Shown: piece after piece, positions 9,338-19,142 of the stretch
How positions within the stretch are numbered: the stretch's first letter is position 1
How the letters are laid out: every line of letters starts with the position of its first letter
NCBI RefSeq assembly: GCF_043235035.1
Contig: NZ_JAZAQF010000059.1
Coordinates: forward strand, 186,001 to 250,000
Length of the DNA stretch: 64,000 bases
Source of the DNA: CACIAM-69d sp001698445
GTDB taxonomy: Bacteria > Cyanobacteriota > Cyanobacteriia > CACIAM-69d
Direction of reading: 5' to 3'
The notes under the pieces: generated by a model
What the model saw: the letters and a program-made list of their open reading frames with translations, nothing else
Databases searched by the model: none
What the model was told of the DNA's origin: nothing
Program-made: the position numbers and the translations under genes

Positions 9338-10747
9338 TCAACCCCCGTTGAATCGGGCTAACATGAACCGCGCCACGGTGAAATAGGTCAAAACCCCCAG
9401 CATGTCCACCGCTGTGGTGATGAAGGGCGCTGACATCAGGGCCGGGTCAAAGCCCACGCTCTGGAACAAAAAGGGCAAGACCGATCCCGCCGTGGCCGCT
9501 AGGGTGGAAATGGCCATCAGGCTCACCCCCACGGAGATGGCGACAGCGGGCGGATATTGAAACAGCATGGCCCCCACGCAAACCATCGTTCCCAGCATCA
9601 TGCCCAGCAGGGCCCCAGCTACGGCTTCCCGGCGAATGACCCGCAGGGGCCCCGATCGAATCTGGTCAATGTTGAGTCCCCGAATTACCACGGTGGAGGA
9701 CTGGGCCCCCACGTTCCCGCCCGTCCCAATCAGCAGCGGGATAAAGGAAGCCAAGGACACCACCTGTTTCAGGATGTCGTCCTGGCCGCGAATGATGGCC
9801 CCGGTGACCGCATTGGTAACCAACAACACCAATAACCAAACCACCCGCCGCTGGGCCACGGTCACCAGGTTGGTTTGGAAATAGTCATCATCACCGGCTT
9901 GCACCCCGCCCAAGGCGTAGATGTCTTTGGTGGCTTCTTCCTCCAAAATGTCGATCACGTCGTCCACGGTGACGATGCCCACCAGGCGGTTTTCCCGATC
10001 GACCACGGGCACGGCCAAAAAGTCGTAGCGCTGGATAATGCGGGCCACTTCCTCTTGGTCTTCATCGGTGGTGACGCTGACCACATCCCGGGTCACCAGC
10101 TCGCTCACCAACTGTTGTGGGTGAGAGGTGACGATATCCCGCAGGGAAACAATACCCGTCAGGCAGCGGGTGTTATCGGTCACGTAAAGGTAATAGATGG
10201 TTTCCGTGGTGTCCGCGAGGCGGCGAATCCGGGCCAGGGCATCATCAACGGTCATTTCCTCTTTCAGGGAAATGTATTTGGGGGTCATGATCCGGCCGGC
10301 GGTGCTGGCTTCATAACCCAACAGCAGGGCGGTGGCTTCCCGTTCCGCATGGCTCAGTTGGTCAACAATCCGTCGCACCAGTTTGGCGGGCAATTCGTCA
10401 AAGAGCTTGGCCCGATCGTCCGGCGACATTTTATCGACAATATCCAAGACTTCTTGGCGCTTGAAGTCTTCAATCAGCAGTTGTTGAACGTTGGATTCTA
10501 GGTGTTCATAAACTTCCGCCGCATCGTCTTTGGGCAAGAGCCGAAAGGCTAGGGCCTGCATGGTTTCGGGTAACCCCTCGATCGCCTCGGCAATGTCAGG
10601 GGCCTTGACGGGAACCAAGAGCGCCTTGGCTCCGGTCAGGTTGTTTTGATCCAAGAGGACTCGCAATTGTTCGCGTACGAGGTCGCGGAGTTCCCGCCGA
10701 GAAATCCCCTGAGCCGAATTCATGTCCAGCTCTTGCTCAGTGGCCAT
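9338..10747 (-). CDS. mgtE: Magnesium transporter MgtE
   Basis: 469 residues in the standard order: an N-terminal helical superhelix (about 20-140), a tandem CBS pair (about 145-270, including GIVSLRDIVT and LVGIVTVDDVIDILEEEA) that senses Mg2+, and five membrane helices. The conserved GNVGAQSSTVVIRGL motif lies in the pore-forming part. The protein is a gated Mg2+ channel in the plasma membrane. A GAGGAG ribosome-binding site lies upstream of the ATG at 10747; a second ATG eight codons in is possible. Confidence 0.96.
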   Translation of the reverse strand: MATEQELDMNSAQGISRRELRDLVREQLRVLLDQNNLTGAKALLVPVKAPDIAEAIEGLPETMQALAFRLLPKDDAAEVYEHLESNVQQLLIEDFKRQEVLDIVDKMSPDDRAKLFDELPAKLVRRIVDQLSHAEREATALLLGYEASTAGRIMTPKYISLKEEMTVDDALARIRRLADTTETIYYLYVTDNTRCLTGIVSLRDIVTSHPQQLVSELVTRDVVSVTTDEDQEEVARIIQRYDFLAVPVVDRENRLVGIVTVDDVIDILEEEATKDIYALGGVQAGDDDYFQTNLVTVAQRRVVWLLVLLVTNAVTGAIIRGQDDILKQVVSLASFIPLLIGTGGNVGAQSSTVVIRGLNIDQIRSGPLRVIRREAVAGALLGMMLGTMVCVGAMLFQYPPAVAISVGVSLMAISTLAATAGSVLPFLFQSVGFDPALMSAPFITTAVDMLGVLTYFTVARFMLARFNGG

Positions 10748-11027
10748 GCTCGATCCTCCTCATCGGTCGTCTTGCTTGGGATAAATTGCGTTACGGCATG
10801 GTGGGGCGATAACGATGATCGACGGCCCGGGCTGGGCCTGCCAGACTAGCCCTTAGTTTAAGGGGTTTGGCAACGGAAGTTGCTGAAAGTCCCGTTTTGC
10901 AGATGATCGGTGACTTGGGGAGTTGTGCCCCGAAGCCCGAGCATTGGTCAAGGCTACCGCCTGCTGAATGGGCTAGCGGTTGTTGCCCTGAGTTTGACCT
11001 TGAGCTGGCTTTAGGTGGGTTGCCAGA

Positions 11028-12953
11028 TTAGGTGGGTTGCCAAATTTGAATGGTGTGATCGCCGCTGCCGCTGGCCAAGGTCAACCCATCGGGGGCGATC
11101 GCCACCGCATTGACCCACCAATCATGGCCCTTCATCACCTGCAATAGTTCCTGGTCGGCCAGGTTCCAGCTATAGACTTTGTGGTCTTCCCCACCCGCAA
11201 TCAGCAGGCCCGTATGGGGCGCGATGGCGAGGGCAAAGACTGCTTCGGTGCTGTCGCGGAAAATGCGCTGGGGTTTGTCGTTGCTGGGTTGGCCGGCTTG
11301 CAGGGGCCAGAGCTTGATGGTTTTGTCTTCGCCAGCGCTGATTAGCCATTGGCCGTCGGGGGTGGCTTGCAGGGCGCAAATTCGACCCAGGTGTTGTTGC
11401 AGGCTGTGGAGCCGATCGCCCGATCGGGCATCCCAAAAGCCAATTAGCCCATCGCTGCATCCGCCAATTAGCACCTGGCCATCGTGGCTCCAGGCCAGGG
11501 CGGGAATCGGTCGGCTGTGGGCGCGCCAACTGTGGAGCAGTTCGCCGCTGCGCCAGTTCCACAACACCAAGCGCCCATCGTCGCCACTGCTGGCGAGGGT
11601 TTGACCATCAGGCGAGAGGGCGATCGCGCTGACCCAATCTTGGTGATGCTTGAGGCAATGGCGTGCGGGGCCGCCGGTGATCGGCCAAACCCGCACGGTG
11701 CGATCGCTGCTGGCAGAAATCAGGCTGTCCCCATCGGGGCTAAAGAGCAGGGCCGTGATTCGCCCATCATGACCATCCCAAGCGGCTTGCAAGCTGGCCG
11801 TGGCCCACTGCCAAAGGCGAATTTGGCGATCGCCCCCGGCGCTGGCCAGCCATTGCCCATTGGGGCTAAAGGCCAGGGCGCAGATCCGATCGCTGTGGGC
11901 CGCGATCGTGACGGTGGGTCGCCACTTATAGCGCCCGAGATCCCGGGTGACCGAGGGACTGGGCGCGACCGAGGGGGATGTGTCGCCTTCCGTGAGGGCG
12001 GCGATCACGGCTTCGGCGCTGGGGTAACGCTCGCTGACGCGATCGCTCAGCAGTCGATCGAGCACTTGCCCCAGGCGGGGATCAACCGATCGCCCCTGTT
12101 CTTGCAGGCGATCGCTCCATACCCACCGACCCGCCAAAGGATCAAACAACTCCTCCGGTGCATGGCCCGTGAGCGCAAACAAACTCGTAGCCGCCAGGCT
12201 GTAAAGATCGCTGGCCGGATAGGCATGGCCACTTCGCAATTGTTCCAAGGGCGCGTAGCCCTCCGTGCCCACCCGGGTTCCCCCCCGGGTCACCGTTTCA
12301 CCCGTCAGTTGCTTGGCCACGCCAAAGTCAATCAAGACCGGCTTTTCGCCCGACTCCGGCAGCACAATGTTGTCCGGCTTAATGTCCCGGTGAATCACAT
12401 TGCGTCCATGGACAAACTGCAACACTGGCAGCAAATCCAACAGGAGCGATCGCACCGCCGCCTCGCTCCAGGGGCCCACGCGGGCCACCCGCTGGGCCAA
12501 CGTGTCCCCCGCAATGAATTGCTGCACCAAGTAGAGCCGGCCCCCTTCCGCAAAATAGGCGTAGAGGGCGGGAATTTGGGGATGTTCGCCCAATTCCGCT
12601 AACCGTTGGGCCTCTTCGGCAAAGAGCTGCTCGTATTTGTCGTAGCTGCTGTCTTGGGCGATCGTGCCGGTGAGAGAGTCCGTCGCCAATAAACCGCGAC
12701 TGATGGAACCCCCGGCGATCGAGTGAATTGGGTTGCCGCCCTGGGGCGAAAACTGTTTGATGATGCAAGGTTGCTGGAGTCGATCGAGGTCAATGGCCAA
12801 ATAACTGCGGCCAAATCCCCCTTGCCCCACCGGCCGCACCGGTTGATAGCGATTGCGCAACTGTGCCACCAAGGCTGCCCCGCAGGATTGGCAAAATTGG
12901 GCATCATCCCGATTCATCGGTTGATGACAGTGCGGATTTAAGCAGCAAACCAT
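11028..12953 (-). CDS. Serine/threonine protein kinase with seven WD40 repeats
   Basis: About 641 residues. It has an N-terminal zinc-ribbon-like segment (CCLNPHC...FCQSCGAAL), a Hanks-type kinase (RYQPVRPVGQGGFG loop, catalytic HRDIKPDNI, DFG in LIDFGVAKQL, GTEGYAPLEQL) and then seven WD40 blades. Each blade ends in a D-x-x-(I/V)-x-x-W type motif (DRQIRLW through DHTIQIW). It probably phosphorylates partners held by the beta-propeller. This architecture is common in filamentous and unicellular cyanobacteria. The ATG at 12953 (MVCCLNPHC) is preferred over 12974 because the cysteine ribbon starts there. Confidence 0.92.
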   Translation of the reverse strand: MVCCLNPHCHQPMNRDDAQFCQSCGAALVAQLRNRYQPVRPVGQGGFGRSYLAIDLDRLQQPCIIKQFSPQGGNPIHSIAGGSISRGLLATDSLTGTIAQDSSYDKYEQLFAEEAQRLAELGEHPQIPALYAYFAEGGRLYLVQQFIAGDTLAQRVARVGPWSEAAVRSLLLDLLPVLQFVHGRNVIHRDIKPDNIVLPESGEKPVLIDFGVAKQLTGETVTRGGTRVGTEGYAPLEQLRSGHAYPASDLYSLAATSLFALTGHAPEELFDPLAGRWVWSDRLQEQGRSVDPRLGQVLDRLLSDRVSERYPSAEAVIAALTEGDTSPSVAPSPSVTRDLGRYKWRPTVTIAAHSDRICALAFSPNGQWLASAGGDRQIRLWQWATASLQAAWDGHDGRITALLFSPDGDSLISASSDRTVRVWPITGGPARHCLKHHQDWVSAIALSPDGQTLASSGDDGRLVLWNWRSGELLHSWRAHSRPIPALAWSHDGQVLIGGCSDGLIGFWDARSGDRLHSLQQHLGRICALQATPDGQWLISAGEDKTIKLWPLQAGQPSNDKPQRIFRDSTEAVFALAIAPHTGLLIAGGEDHKVYSWNLADQELLQVMKGHDWWVNAVAIAPDGLTLASGSGDHTIQIWQPT

Positions 12954-13074
12954 ACCGCACAGGGCAGCAATCACCCTTTGATTGAGTTGCTTCCATGTTA
13001 AGCCAAGGATCCAAGCCTCAACAGCCTGAATGGGGACAATCGGCGCAGTTGCGGCCCATGGTGACCGCCGCTCC

Positions 13075-14418
13075 CTAGGCCAGAGGCAACCGAATCACCA
13101 CTTCCAGACCGCCACTGGGGCGATCGAGCAAATCCAACTGCCCCCCATGGCGCGAAGTGATGATGTGATGGGTTGCCGTGAGGCCCGTTTCCTTGACCCG
13201 GTGGCGATCGAGTTGGAAATTTTCCAAAATTTGCTGGCGCTGAATAGCCGTCAACCCTGGGCCATTATCCGCGATCGACACCACCGCCCAGGAATGAGCC
13301 GTCGCATCCTGTTCCACCCAAGTGTTGATTTCGATGTAGGGCTGTTCCGCCGCGCTCAGGGTCACCGCCTTGAGTTGGGCCCGCGTTCCCCGCTCCAACA
13401 GCACATCCACCGCATTCACCAGCACCGCCATCAATGCTCGATCGATCTGACTGCCATAGCAACAAACCGGCGGCAACGAACCGTAATTGCGCACAAACTC
13501 AATCTGCACCGACAAGCGGCTTTGCAGCAGCAGCACAATACTATTCAGCCGTTGGTGCAAATCCGTTGGATGCGGATACACATCATCGAGATGGCAAAAA
13601 TTTTGCAAACTGCTGACAATCGCCTTCAGCCGTTCCGCCCCATTGCGCAAACTACTGAGCAACAGCGGCAAATCATCCCGCAAAAAGTCAAAATCCACCG
13701 ACTCTTCCAAGTTGGTAATCGTCCAGGGGATTGGTTGCTTAGACTGTTCTGCCCAATCTCGGTAGGCATCCACCAACTGCACCAACTGTTCCCCGTAAGA
13801 TCCCAGATGGGTCAGGTTGCCCCAAATGAACCCCACCGGATCCAGAATTTGGTGTGCCACCCCATCCACCAACCGCCCCAGGCTGGCCAACTTGTCGTTT
13901 TGAATCGCCTGGAGCTGCATTCGTTCATAGCGAGCCTGGGTTTCAATGCCGCGAATTTGCCAATCCGCCACAATCAAAGCGCGCGTGTCCAGCAGCCGAG
14001 GGCCTTCGGCACATTGCACGACGATCGGATCCGTCAACAGCCCGATCGTGCGGCTCACGGCCCGTTTCATGGCCTGGACGATCGGTAACTCCACCGGCAA
14101 AGTTAGGCAATCTCGCTCCAAATAGCCCCATAGGGCCTGTAGCGGCTGCTCCAAAATGGCTGCCCCCGAAGGCCGAATGGCAAATTCCAATAATTGCTGG
14201 CGGGTAATCACCCCCTCCAGCCGGCCGCGATCGATCACGATCGCCCCAGGAACCCGGGGATAACGGGCCAGCCAGCTCGCCAGCGCGAACCCCGAAACCG
14301 CCACATCCACCATGCAGTCATAGCTTGGTAAATCCGCCAGGGTTGCCTCCAGCCCCAAAGACGAACTGGCCGGCTCGTGCAACACCGGGGGGCATAGGCT
14401 CTTGTCACTCATCAGCAA
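13075..14418 (-). CDS. CBS-domain sensor histidine kinase
   Basis: 447 residues. The N-terminal part (about 30-170) looks like a CBS pair (GAIVIDRGRLEGVITRQQLL). It is followed by a dimerisation/phosphoacceptor helix LGRLVDGVAHQILDP, with the usual Glu/Asn after His replaced by Gln/Ile, and an ATPase domain (N-box NAVDVLL, G1 IADNGPGL, G2 KETGLTATHHI). No membrane helix is visible, so it is probably cytosolic. No response regulator is adjacent. It is divergent from nothing nearby and follows the WD40 kinase gene by 100 bp on the same strand. Confidence 0.85.
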   Translation of the reverse strand: MLMSDKSLCPPVLHEPASSSLGLEATLADLPSYDCMVDVAVSGFALASWLARYPRVPGAIVIDRGRLEGVITRQQLLEFAIRPSGAAILEQPLQALWGYLERDCLTLPVELPIVQAMKRAVSRTIGLLTDPIVVQCAEGPRLLDTRALIVADWQIRGIETQARYERMQLQAIQNDKLASLGRLVDGVAHQILDPVGFIWGNLTHLGSYGEQLVQLVDAYRDWAEQSKQPIPWTITNLEESVDFDFLRDDLPLLLSSLRNGAERLKAIVSSLQNFCHLDDVYPHPTDLHQRLNSIVLLLQSRLSVQIEFVRNYGSLPPVCCYGSQIDRALMAVLVNAVDVLLERGTRAQLKAVTLSAAEQPYIEINTWVEQDATAHSWAVVSIADNGPGLTAIQRQQILENFQLDRHRVKETGLTATHHIITSRHGGQLDLLDRPSGGLEVVIRLPLA

Positions 14419-14653
14419 AAACGGGTCTCAAGCTCCGTCCTGTGGGGCCGGCTGTTGTGGGGCCTGCGTGAATGGTTGTTCGGGCTAAGCCAGGATTCCC
14501 GTTGATTAACCCCAGTGGGGGCGCTTCAACCGGGAATATCAGGTTTCAGCTTATCCCGAACTTTAGTTTCCAAACAGTCCCAGCCCGGTACAGTCCTCGT
14601 CTGGTGCTGTCCCAGTCCAGTCCCAGCCCAGCACAACTCCAGCCCGGCCGAGC

Positions 14654-15046
14654 CTAAACGACCGTCAACTTAGCGTTGGGGTGACAACCACAGGGATCGT
14701 CGCTATCGACCCATTTCAAACCCAATTGCGCCATCGCCTGCATGACTGGTTCCACCTCCTGACCCTTGGCCGTCAAAGCATATTCCACGTGGGGCGGCAC
14801 CTCGGGATAGACCCGCCGCACAATTAAGCCGTGGCGCTCCAGACCCCGCAGCCGTTGGGTGAGGGTTTTGCTGCTAATGCCGGGTAACAGCATCATTAGC
14901 TCACTGGGCCGCCGTGGCTGATCGCGCAGCAGCCGCAAAATCAAGATCGACCATTTATGACCGATCGCTTCCAAAACCACCTGGATTGGGCAAGCACTAT
15001 CGGTGCAGGTTTGCTCAGCCGTCATCAACCCCTGTTGTTTACCCAT
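14654..15046 (-). CDS. HxlR-family winged-helix transcriptional regulator
   Basis: About 130 residues. The core is typical of HxlR/DUF24: CPIQVVLEAIGHKWSILIL, LRDQPRRPSELMMLLPGISSK, then TQRLRGLERHGLIVR and YALTAKGQ. The Cys before the domain and the CGC near the C-terminus could be redox-sensitive. The ATG at 15046 has a GGAGG ribosome-binding site (15054-15058), so the longer frame to 15118 is unlikely. No obvious target gene is divergently placed; the upstream region is the 1.3-kb gap before ppsA. Confidence 0.9.
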   Translation of the reverse strand: MGKQQGLMTAEQTCTDSACPIQVVLEAIGHKWSILILRLLRDQPRRPSELMMLLPGISSKTLTQRLRGLERHGLIVRRVYPEVPPHVEYALTAKGQEVEPVMQAMAQLGLKWVDSDDPCGCHPNAKLTVV

Positions 15047-16304
15047 GGTTGTGCCTCCTAAAACACACTGGGAATGATTGATTTCCCCCTCCCAGCTCCA
15101 CCCTTTGTGGATCCTCAAACATGAGGAATTGAGAAATGAATGAGAGTTTTGAGATCGCCGGTCTAGACGTTGACTGGGTGCTGTGACTGCCGAATGGTGG
15201 GCAGTGCCAGATGCACAGGGCGATCGCCCCTTGGGCCTAGCCAGCCCTGTGAGCGGTCATTGCCACCGGTTGCACCTCGCGGGCCTGCGCCAGTGGGGCA
15301 ACTGGTGAGTCAGCGGCGTACTAGCCGTAAAACCGCCCGTGACCTGGCCGTAGACACATCATCGTTAACGCACGATCGTTCAAGGCACGATAGCCCATGC
15401 TTGATCCATCGTCGGCAGTGGTTGCTATTACCACCATGACGATTGGATAAGATAACCATTTACTCATCATACGCACTGAATTACGTCATCCCAAGCCAAA
15501 AATTGCGATAACACAGCTTCTGTGCATGGTTTTGGGAATTGGGGGCTGATGGTGTCCACAGTGAGGGCTGACAAGAAGCAGCAACCCAAAAACTGACTGA
15601 TTTGATTTAAATCACCACCGAGTTAAGGGATTTCAGCGGCTAAGAATTGATAGAAATCTAATCAGCAGGCATGGAAACTTAAAGTCTCTGAACTAAAAGT
15701 CAGGAAACTTCAAACTTTTTCAGGGAGTTCTCAAGGACTCAAAGACGTTTCGGATATTTTTATTTTCCTTTAGATTGCCCTCAATCGTCAAATCAGATTG
15801 AATTCTTTACTTTCGGATTCCAAGAATCAACTTGGAAATGACCTTGCCTAAATCACGTCCTTTGAGGAACGATTGAAGTATCTCCTTCCATAAAGGTCAA
15901 GTTCAGCAAATTTCAAAATAGTCGGCAAATGATTGGACTATTTTGTCAATGGGTTCACAAACTCTCTTAACATGATCATTTGATCGAGCTATTCGGTGGA
16001 TCCCGGTGACGGTTCTTCAGATTTTGATCGATTCCCACATTTCATTAAAGATTACGAATTATTAAGATCTGAGATCGCCGTTATTGTTGCATGGACTTGA
16101 TAAAGATTGATTCCAGCGGAGCACTGTAGTTTCGCATGATCTGACCATTAATGTCAGGTTTTGATCGTTAACTTGCCTTAAATCGTGAATTTCGATAAAC
16201 GGTGATGCAGGTTTTTGGTTGCAATGCTGCTCAAGGATTAGTGCCATTTGGCTGGCCCCGCGAACCATTAGAGGATCAATGAACCGAATTTTAGCGGAGG
16301 TTGG
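15047..16304. other. 1.26-kb gap, AT-rich, no gene recognised
   Basis: The first 400 bp have core-like composition. From about 15440 to 16300 the sequence becomes clearly AT-rich and has stops in all frames at short intervals. I found no protein, tRNA or strong hairpin. It may hold promoters for the HxlR gene and a long leader or regulatory RNA for ppsA. Confidence 0.5.
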
Positions 16305-16397
16305 ATGACAACCGTTGTTTCTGATGGTGGTTTGCTCAATATGGAATCAACAAAAGGATTCCTGACAATAATTGCCGGTTGCAAATTCCGTTCTTGA
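16305..16397 (+). CDS. Candidate 30-codon upstream ORF in the ppsA leader
   Basis: ATG at 16305 is preceded by a strong GGAGG (16296-16300). The frame runs MTTVVSDGGLLNM... to a TGA at 16395-16397, ending 33 bp before the ppsA ATG. No similarity is recognised. The ribosome-binding site is better than that of ppsA itself, so translation could couple to or regulate ppsA. It may also be fortuitous. Confidence 0.35.
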   Translation: MTTVVSDGGLLNMESTKGFLTIIAGCKFRS

Positions 16398-16430
16398 AGA
16401 TTATTCAAGGTTGTTTTGAGGTCTTTGGTT

Positions 16431-18893
16431 ATGACACATGCCACGTCAGTGCCTCATGCCCGCCCTGCGGCCGATCGCGATCGGGCGTTAGTGCTTTGGT
16501 TCGATCAAGTGGGCATTGCCGATTTGCCTTTGGTCGGCGGCAAGAATGCCTCTTTGGGGGAAATGATTCGTCAGTTGACCGCGAAGGGCGTGCGTGTTCC
16601 GAACGGATTTGCCACCACGGCGTTTGCCTACCGGTCGTTTATTCAAGAATCGGGGTTAGAAGCCAAGCTGCGGGACATTTTTGCCACCTTAGATGTGGAT
16701 AATGGCGAAAGTTTGCGGCGGTGCGGTCAAAAGGCTCGGAATTTGATTTTGCACGCGGAATTTCCGATGAATTTGCAAGAGGAAATCACCCGGGCTTACC
16801 AGGCGCTCTGTTCGCAATACGGGGCGGATGTGGATGTGGCGGTGCGATCGAGCGCCACGGCGGAAGATTTGCCCGATGCCAGCTTTGCGGGGCAACAGGA
16901 AACCTATCTGAACGTCCATGGCATGGCGGCGGTGCTGGAAGCCTGTAAACGCTGCTTTGCGTCGATTTTCACCGATCGCGCCATTTCCTACCGCCAAATT
17001 AAGGGCTTTGACCACTTTGAAGTGGCCCTGTCCGTGGGGGTGCAAAAGATGGTGCGCTCCGACATGGACAGTTCGGGCGTGATTTTCACCCTGGACACGG
17101 AAACCGGCTTCCGGGATGTGGTGCTGGTGACGGCGGCCTATGGTTTGGGCGAAAACGTGGTGCAAGGGGCGGTGAACCCCGATGAATACGTGGTCTTTAA
17201 GCCCACCTTGGCCCAGGACAAGCGGCCCATTCTGAGTAAGCGGCTGGGCACGAAAGAGATCAAGATGATCTACGCGCCGGGCAGCACTAAACCCACCAAA
17301 AATGTGCCGGTGGCCGTGGCCGATCGCAACCGCTATGCGATCGGGGACGATGACATTGTGCAACTGGCCCGCTGGGCGGTGATCATTGAGGATCACTATT
17401 CCGAAGTGCGTGGCGTGCCGACTCCGATGGACATCGAGTGGGCCAAAGATGGGCAAACGGGCGATTTGTTTATTGTGCAAGCCCGCCCGGAAACGGTGCA
17501 GTCCCAACGCAGCGGGAACGTGCTGCAAAACTACGTGATTACGCTGCCGCCGGAACAACGGCCACCGGTGGTGATTACCGGTCGCAGCGTCGGTGAAAAG
17601 GTGGGCCGCGGTCGAGCACGGGTGATTTTGGACGTGCATCGCATTGACGAGTTCGAGGCAGGTGAAGTGCTGGTGACCAACCGCACGGATCCGGACTGGG
17701 AACCGATCATGAAGAAGGCCAGTGCGATCGTCACCAACCAAGGTGGGCGCACCTGTCACGCGGCGATCATTGCCCGCGAAATGGGCATCCCGGCGATCGT
17801 GGGGGCCGGCAACGCCACCAGTGCCGTGGAAACGGGACAAATGCTTACGGTGTCCTGTTGTGAAGGGGACGAAGGCAAGGTCTATGCCGGAGAAGTGCCC
17901 TTTGAGATTAAGGAAACTCGCCTGGATAATTTGCCCCGACCCAAGACCCAGATCTTGATGAACGTGGGCAACCCGGAAGAGGCGTTCAGTCTGGCCTCGT
18001 TGCCCTGTGATGGGGTGGGTTTGGCTCGGTTGGAGTTCATTATTGCCAACCACATCCAAGTACACCCGATGGCGCTGATCCAGTACGACAAGCTGGAGGA
18101 TAAGTCGGTGCGTAAGCAGGTGGGCGAGTTGACGCACCTGTATAAGACCAATCGTCCGCAATACTATGTGGAGAAGCTGGCCCAAGGGGTGGGCACGATC
18201 GCGGCGGCCTTCTATCCCAAACCGGTGATTGTGCGGATGTCGGATTTCAAGACCAATGAATATGCCAACCTGCTGGGCGGGCGGCAATTCGAGCCGATCG
18301 AAGAAAACCCGATGATTGGCTGGCGCGGCGCATCTCGCTACTACGATCCGAAATTCCGGGCCGCCTTTGCGTTGGAATGCCAGGCCCTGAAACGGGTGCG
18401 GGACGATATGGGCTTAACCAATGTGATTCCGATGATTCCGTTCTGCCGCACACCGGAAGAAGGAATGCGGGTGTTGGAGGTGATGGCGGAAAACGGCCTG
18501 AAACGGGGCGAAAACGGCTTGCAGGTCTATGTGATGTGCGAGCTGCCGAGCAACGTGATCGCGGGCGATGCCTTCAGCGAGGTGTTTGATGGGTTCTCGA
18601 TCGGCTCCAATGACCTGACGCAACTCACGTTGGGTCTCGATCGCGATTCCGCATTGGTGGCGCACCTGTTCGATGAACGCTGCACGGCGGTGAAACGGAT
18701 GGTGAGCATGGCGATTAAGACCGCCAAGGCCAACGGCCGCAAAATTGGGATTTGTGGTCAAGCGCCCAGTGACTACCCCGAATTTGCCCAATTCCTGGTG
18801 CAGGAGGGGATTGACTCCATCAGCTTGAACCCGGATTCGGTCTTGAAGACGCTGCTGGCGATCGCGGACATTGAAACGGAAACCGCACAATAG
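16431..18893 (+). CDS. ppsA: Phosphoenolpyruvate synthase
   Basis: 820 residues. It has an N-terminal ATP-grasp domain (VGGKNASLGEMI; SSATAEDLPDASFAGQQETY), a central swivelling domain with phosphohistidine His443 in QGGRTCHAAIIAREMG, and a C-terminal PEP/pyruvate barrel (ENPMIGWRGASRYY; MCELPSNV; SIGSNDLTQLTLG). It converts pyruvate and ATP to PEP, AMP and Pi, supporting gluconeogenesis. The ATG at 16431 follows TTGAGG at a suitable distance; a TTG at 16416 is less likely. It has a long AT-rich leader. The gene is convergent with the duplicated ABC-gene fragment that starts 17 bp downstream. Confidence 0.96.
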   Translation: MTHATSVPHARPAADRDRALVLWFDQVGIADLPLVGGKNASLGEMIRQLTAKGVRVPNGFATTAFAYRSFIQESGLEAKLRDIFATLDVDNGESLRRCGQKARNLILHAEFPMNLQEEITRAYQALCSQYGADVDVAVRSSATAEDLPDASFAGQQETYLNVHGMAAVLEACKRCFASIFTDRAISYRQIKGFDHFEVALSVGVQKMVRSDMDSSGVIFTLDTETGFRDVVLVTAAYGLGENVVQGAVNPDEYVVFKPTLAQDKRPILSKRLGTKEIKMIYAPGSTKPTKNVPVAVADRNRYAIGDDDIVQLARWAVIIEDHYSEVRGVPTPMDIEWAKDGQTGDLFIVQARPETVQSQRSGNVLQNYVITLPPEQRPPVVITGRSVGEKVGRGRARVILDVHRIDEFEAGEVLVTNRTDPDWEPIMKKASAIVTNQGGRTCHAAIIAREMGIPAIVGAGNATSAVETGQMLTVSCCEGDEGKVYAGEVPFEIKETRLDNLPRPKTQILMNVGNPEEAFSLASLPCDGVGLARLEFIIANHIQVHPMALIQYDKLEDKSVRKQVGELTHLYKTNRPQYYVEKLAQGVGTIAAAFYPKPVIVRMSDFKTNEYANLLGGRQFEPIEENPMIGWRGASRYYDPKFRAAFALECQALKRVRDDMGLTNVIPMIPFCRTPEEGMRVLEVMAENGLKRGENGLQVYVMCELPSNVIAGDAFSEVFDGFSIGSNDLTQLTLGLDRDSALVAHLFDERCTAVKRMVSMAIKTAKANGRKIGICGQAPSDYPEFAQFLVQEGIDSISLNPDSVLKTLLAIADIETETAQ

Positions 18894-18910
18894 CCCCTGA
18901 GTGCTTACGG

Positions 18911-19051
18911 GGTCAGGAGCCGATCGCGCATGGCCGCTGGTTTGCCGGCGGCCACCACCCGTCCGTTTTCCAGCAAAAAAGCCCCATCGCAATAGTCCAG
19001 TTCTTCGAGGCGATGGGTCACCCACAGGGCCGTAATTCCCCGATCGTCCAC
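18911..19051 (-). repeat. Left 141-bp direct repeat (displaced 3' fragment of the ABC ATPase gene)
   Basis: Identical to 24285-24425. Read on the minus strand it encodes the last part of the ATPase (ALWVTHRLEELDYCD onward) and runs into RLLTP and a TAA stop. This is most likely the original gene terminus now cut off from its own 5' part. It has no start and is a gene remnant. Confidence 0.95.
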
Positions 19052-19063
19052 TGGAAAACCAAA

Positions 19064-19092
19064 AATCACCTCTAGGAAAACTGGAGGTGATT
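19064..19092 (-). terminator. Rho-independent terminator of the island's minus-strand genes
   Basis: A perfect 9-bp stem (AATCACCTC and GAGGTGATT) with an 11-nt loop, followed on the minus strand by a run of T residues. It lies 50 bp beyond the stop of the last small minus-strand gene and only 12 bp inside the island boundary. Confidence 0.75.
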
Positions 19093-19142
19093 AGCATTAC
19101 AGAGAGTTTAATGATTAGTGCTTGATTCAAGCTAGTATCCAG

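Noticed and set aside
13030..14088. 352-codon plus-strand frame opposite the CBS/histidine kinase gene
   Set aside because: The minus-strand kinase has clear motifs; the plus-strand product is His/Gln/Arg-rich without motif.
16689..18287. 532-codon minus-strand frame inside ppsA
   Set aside because: Antisense to PEP synthase with no recognisable motif.
18894..19060. tRNA gene as the integration target of the island
   Set aside because: No tRNA cloverleaf is present; the duplicated sequence is the coding end of the ABC ATPase gene.
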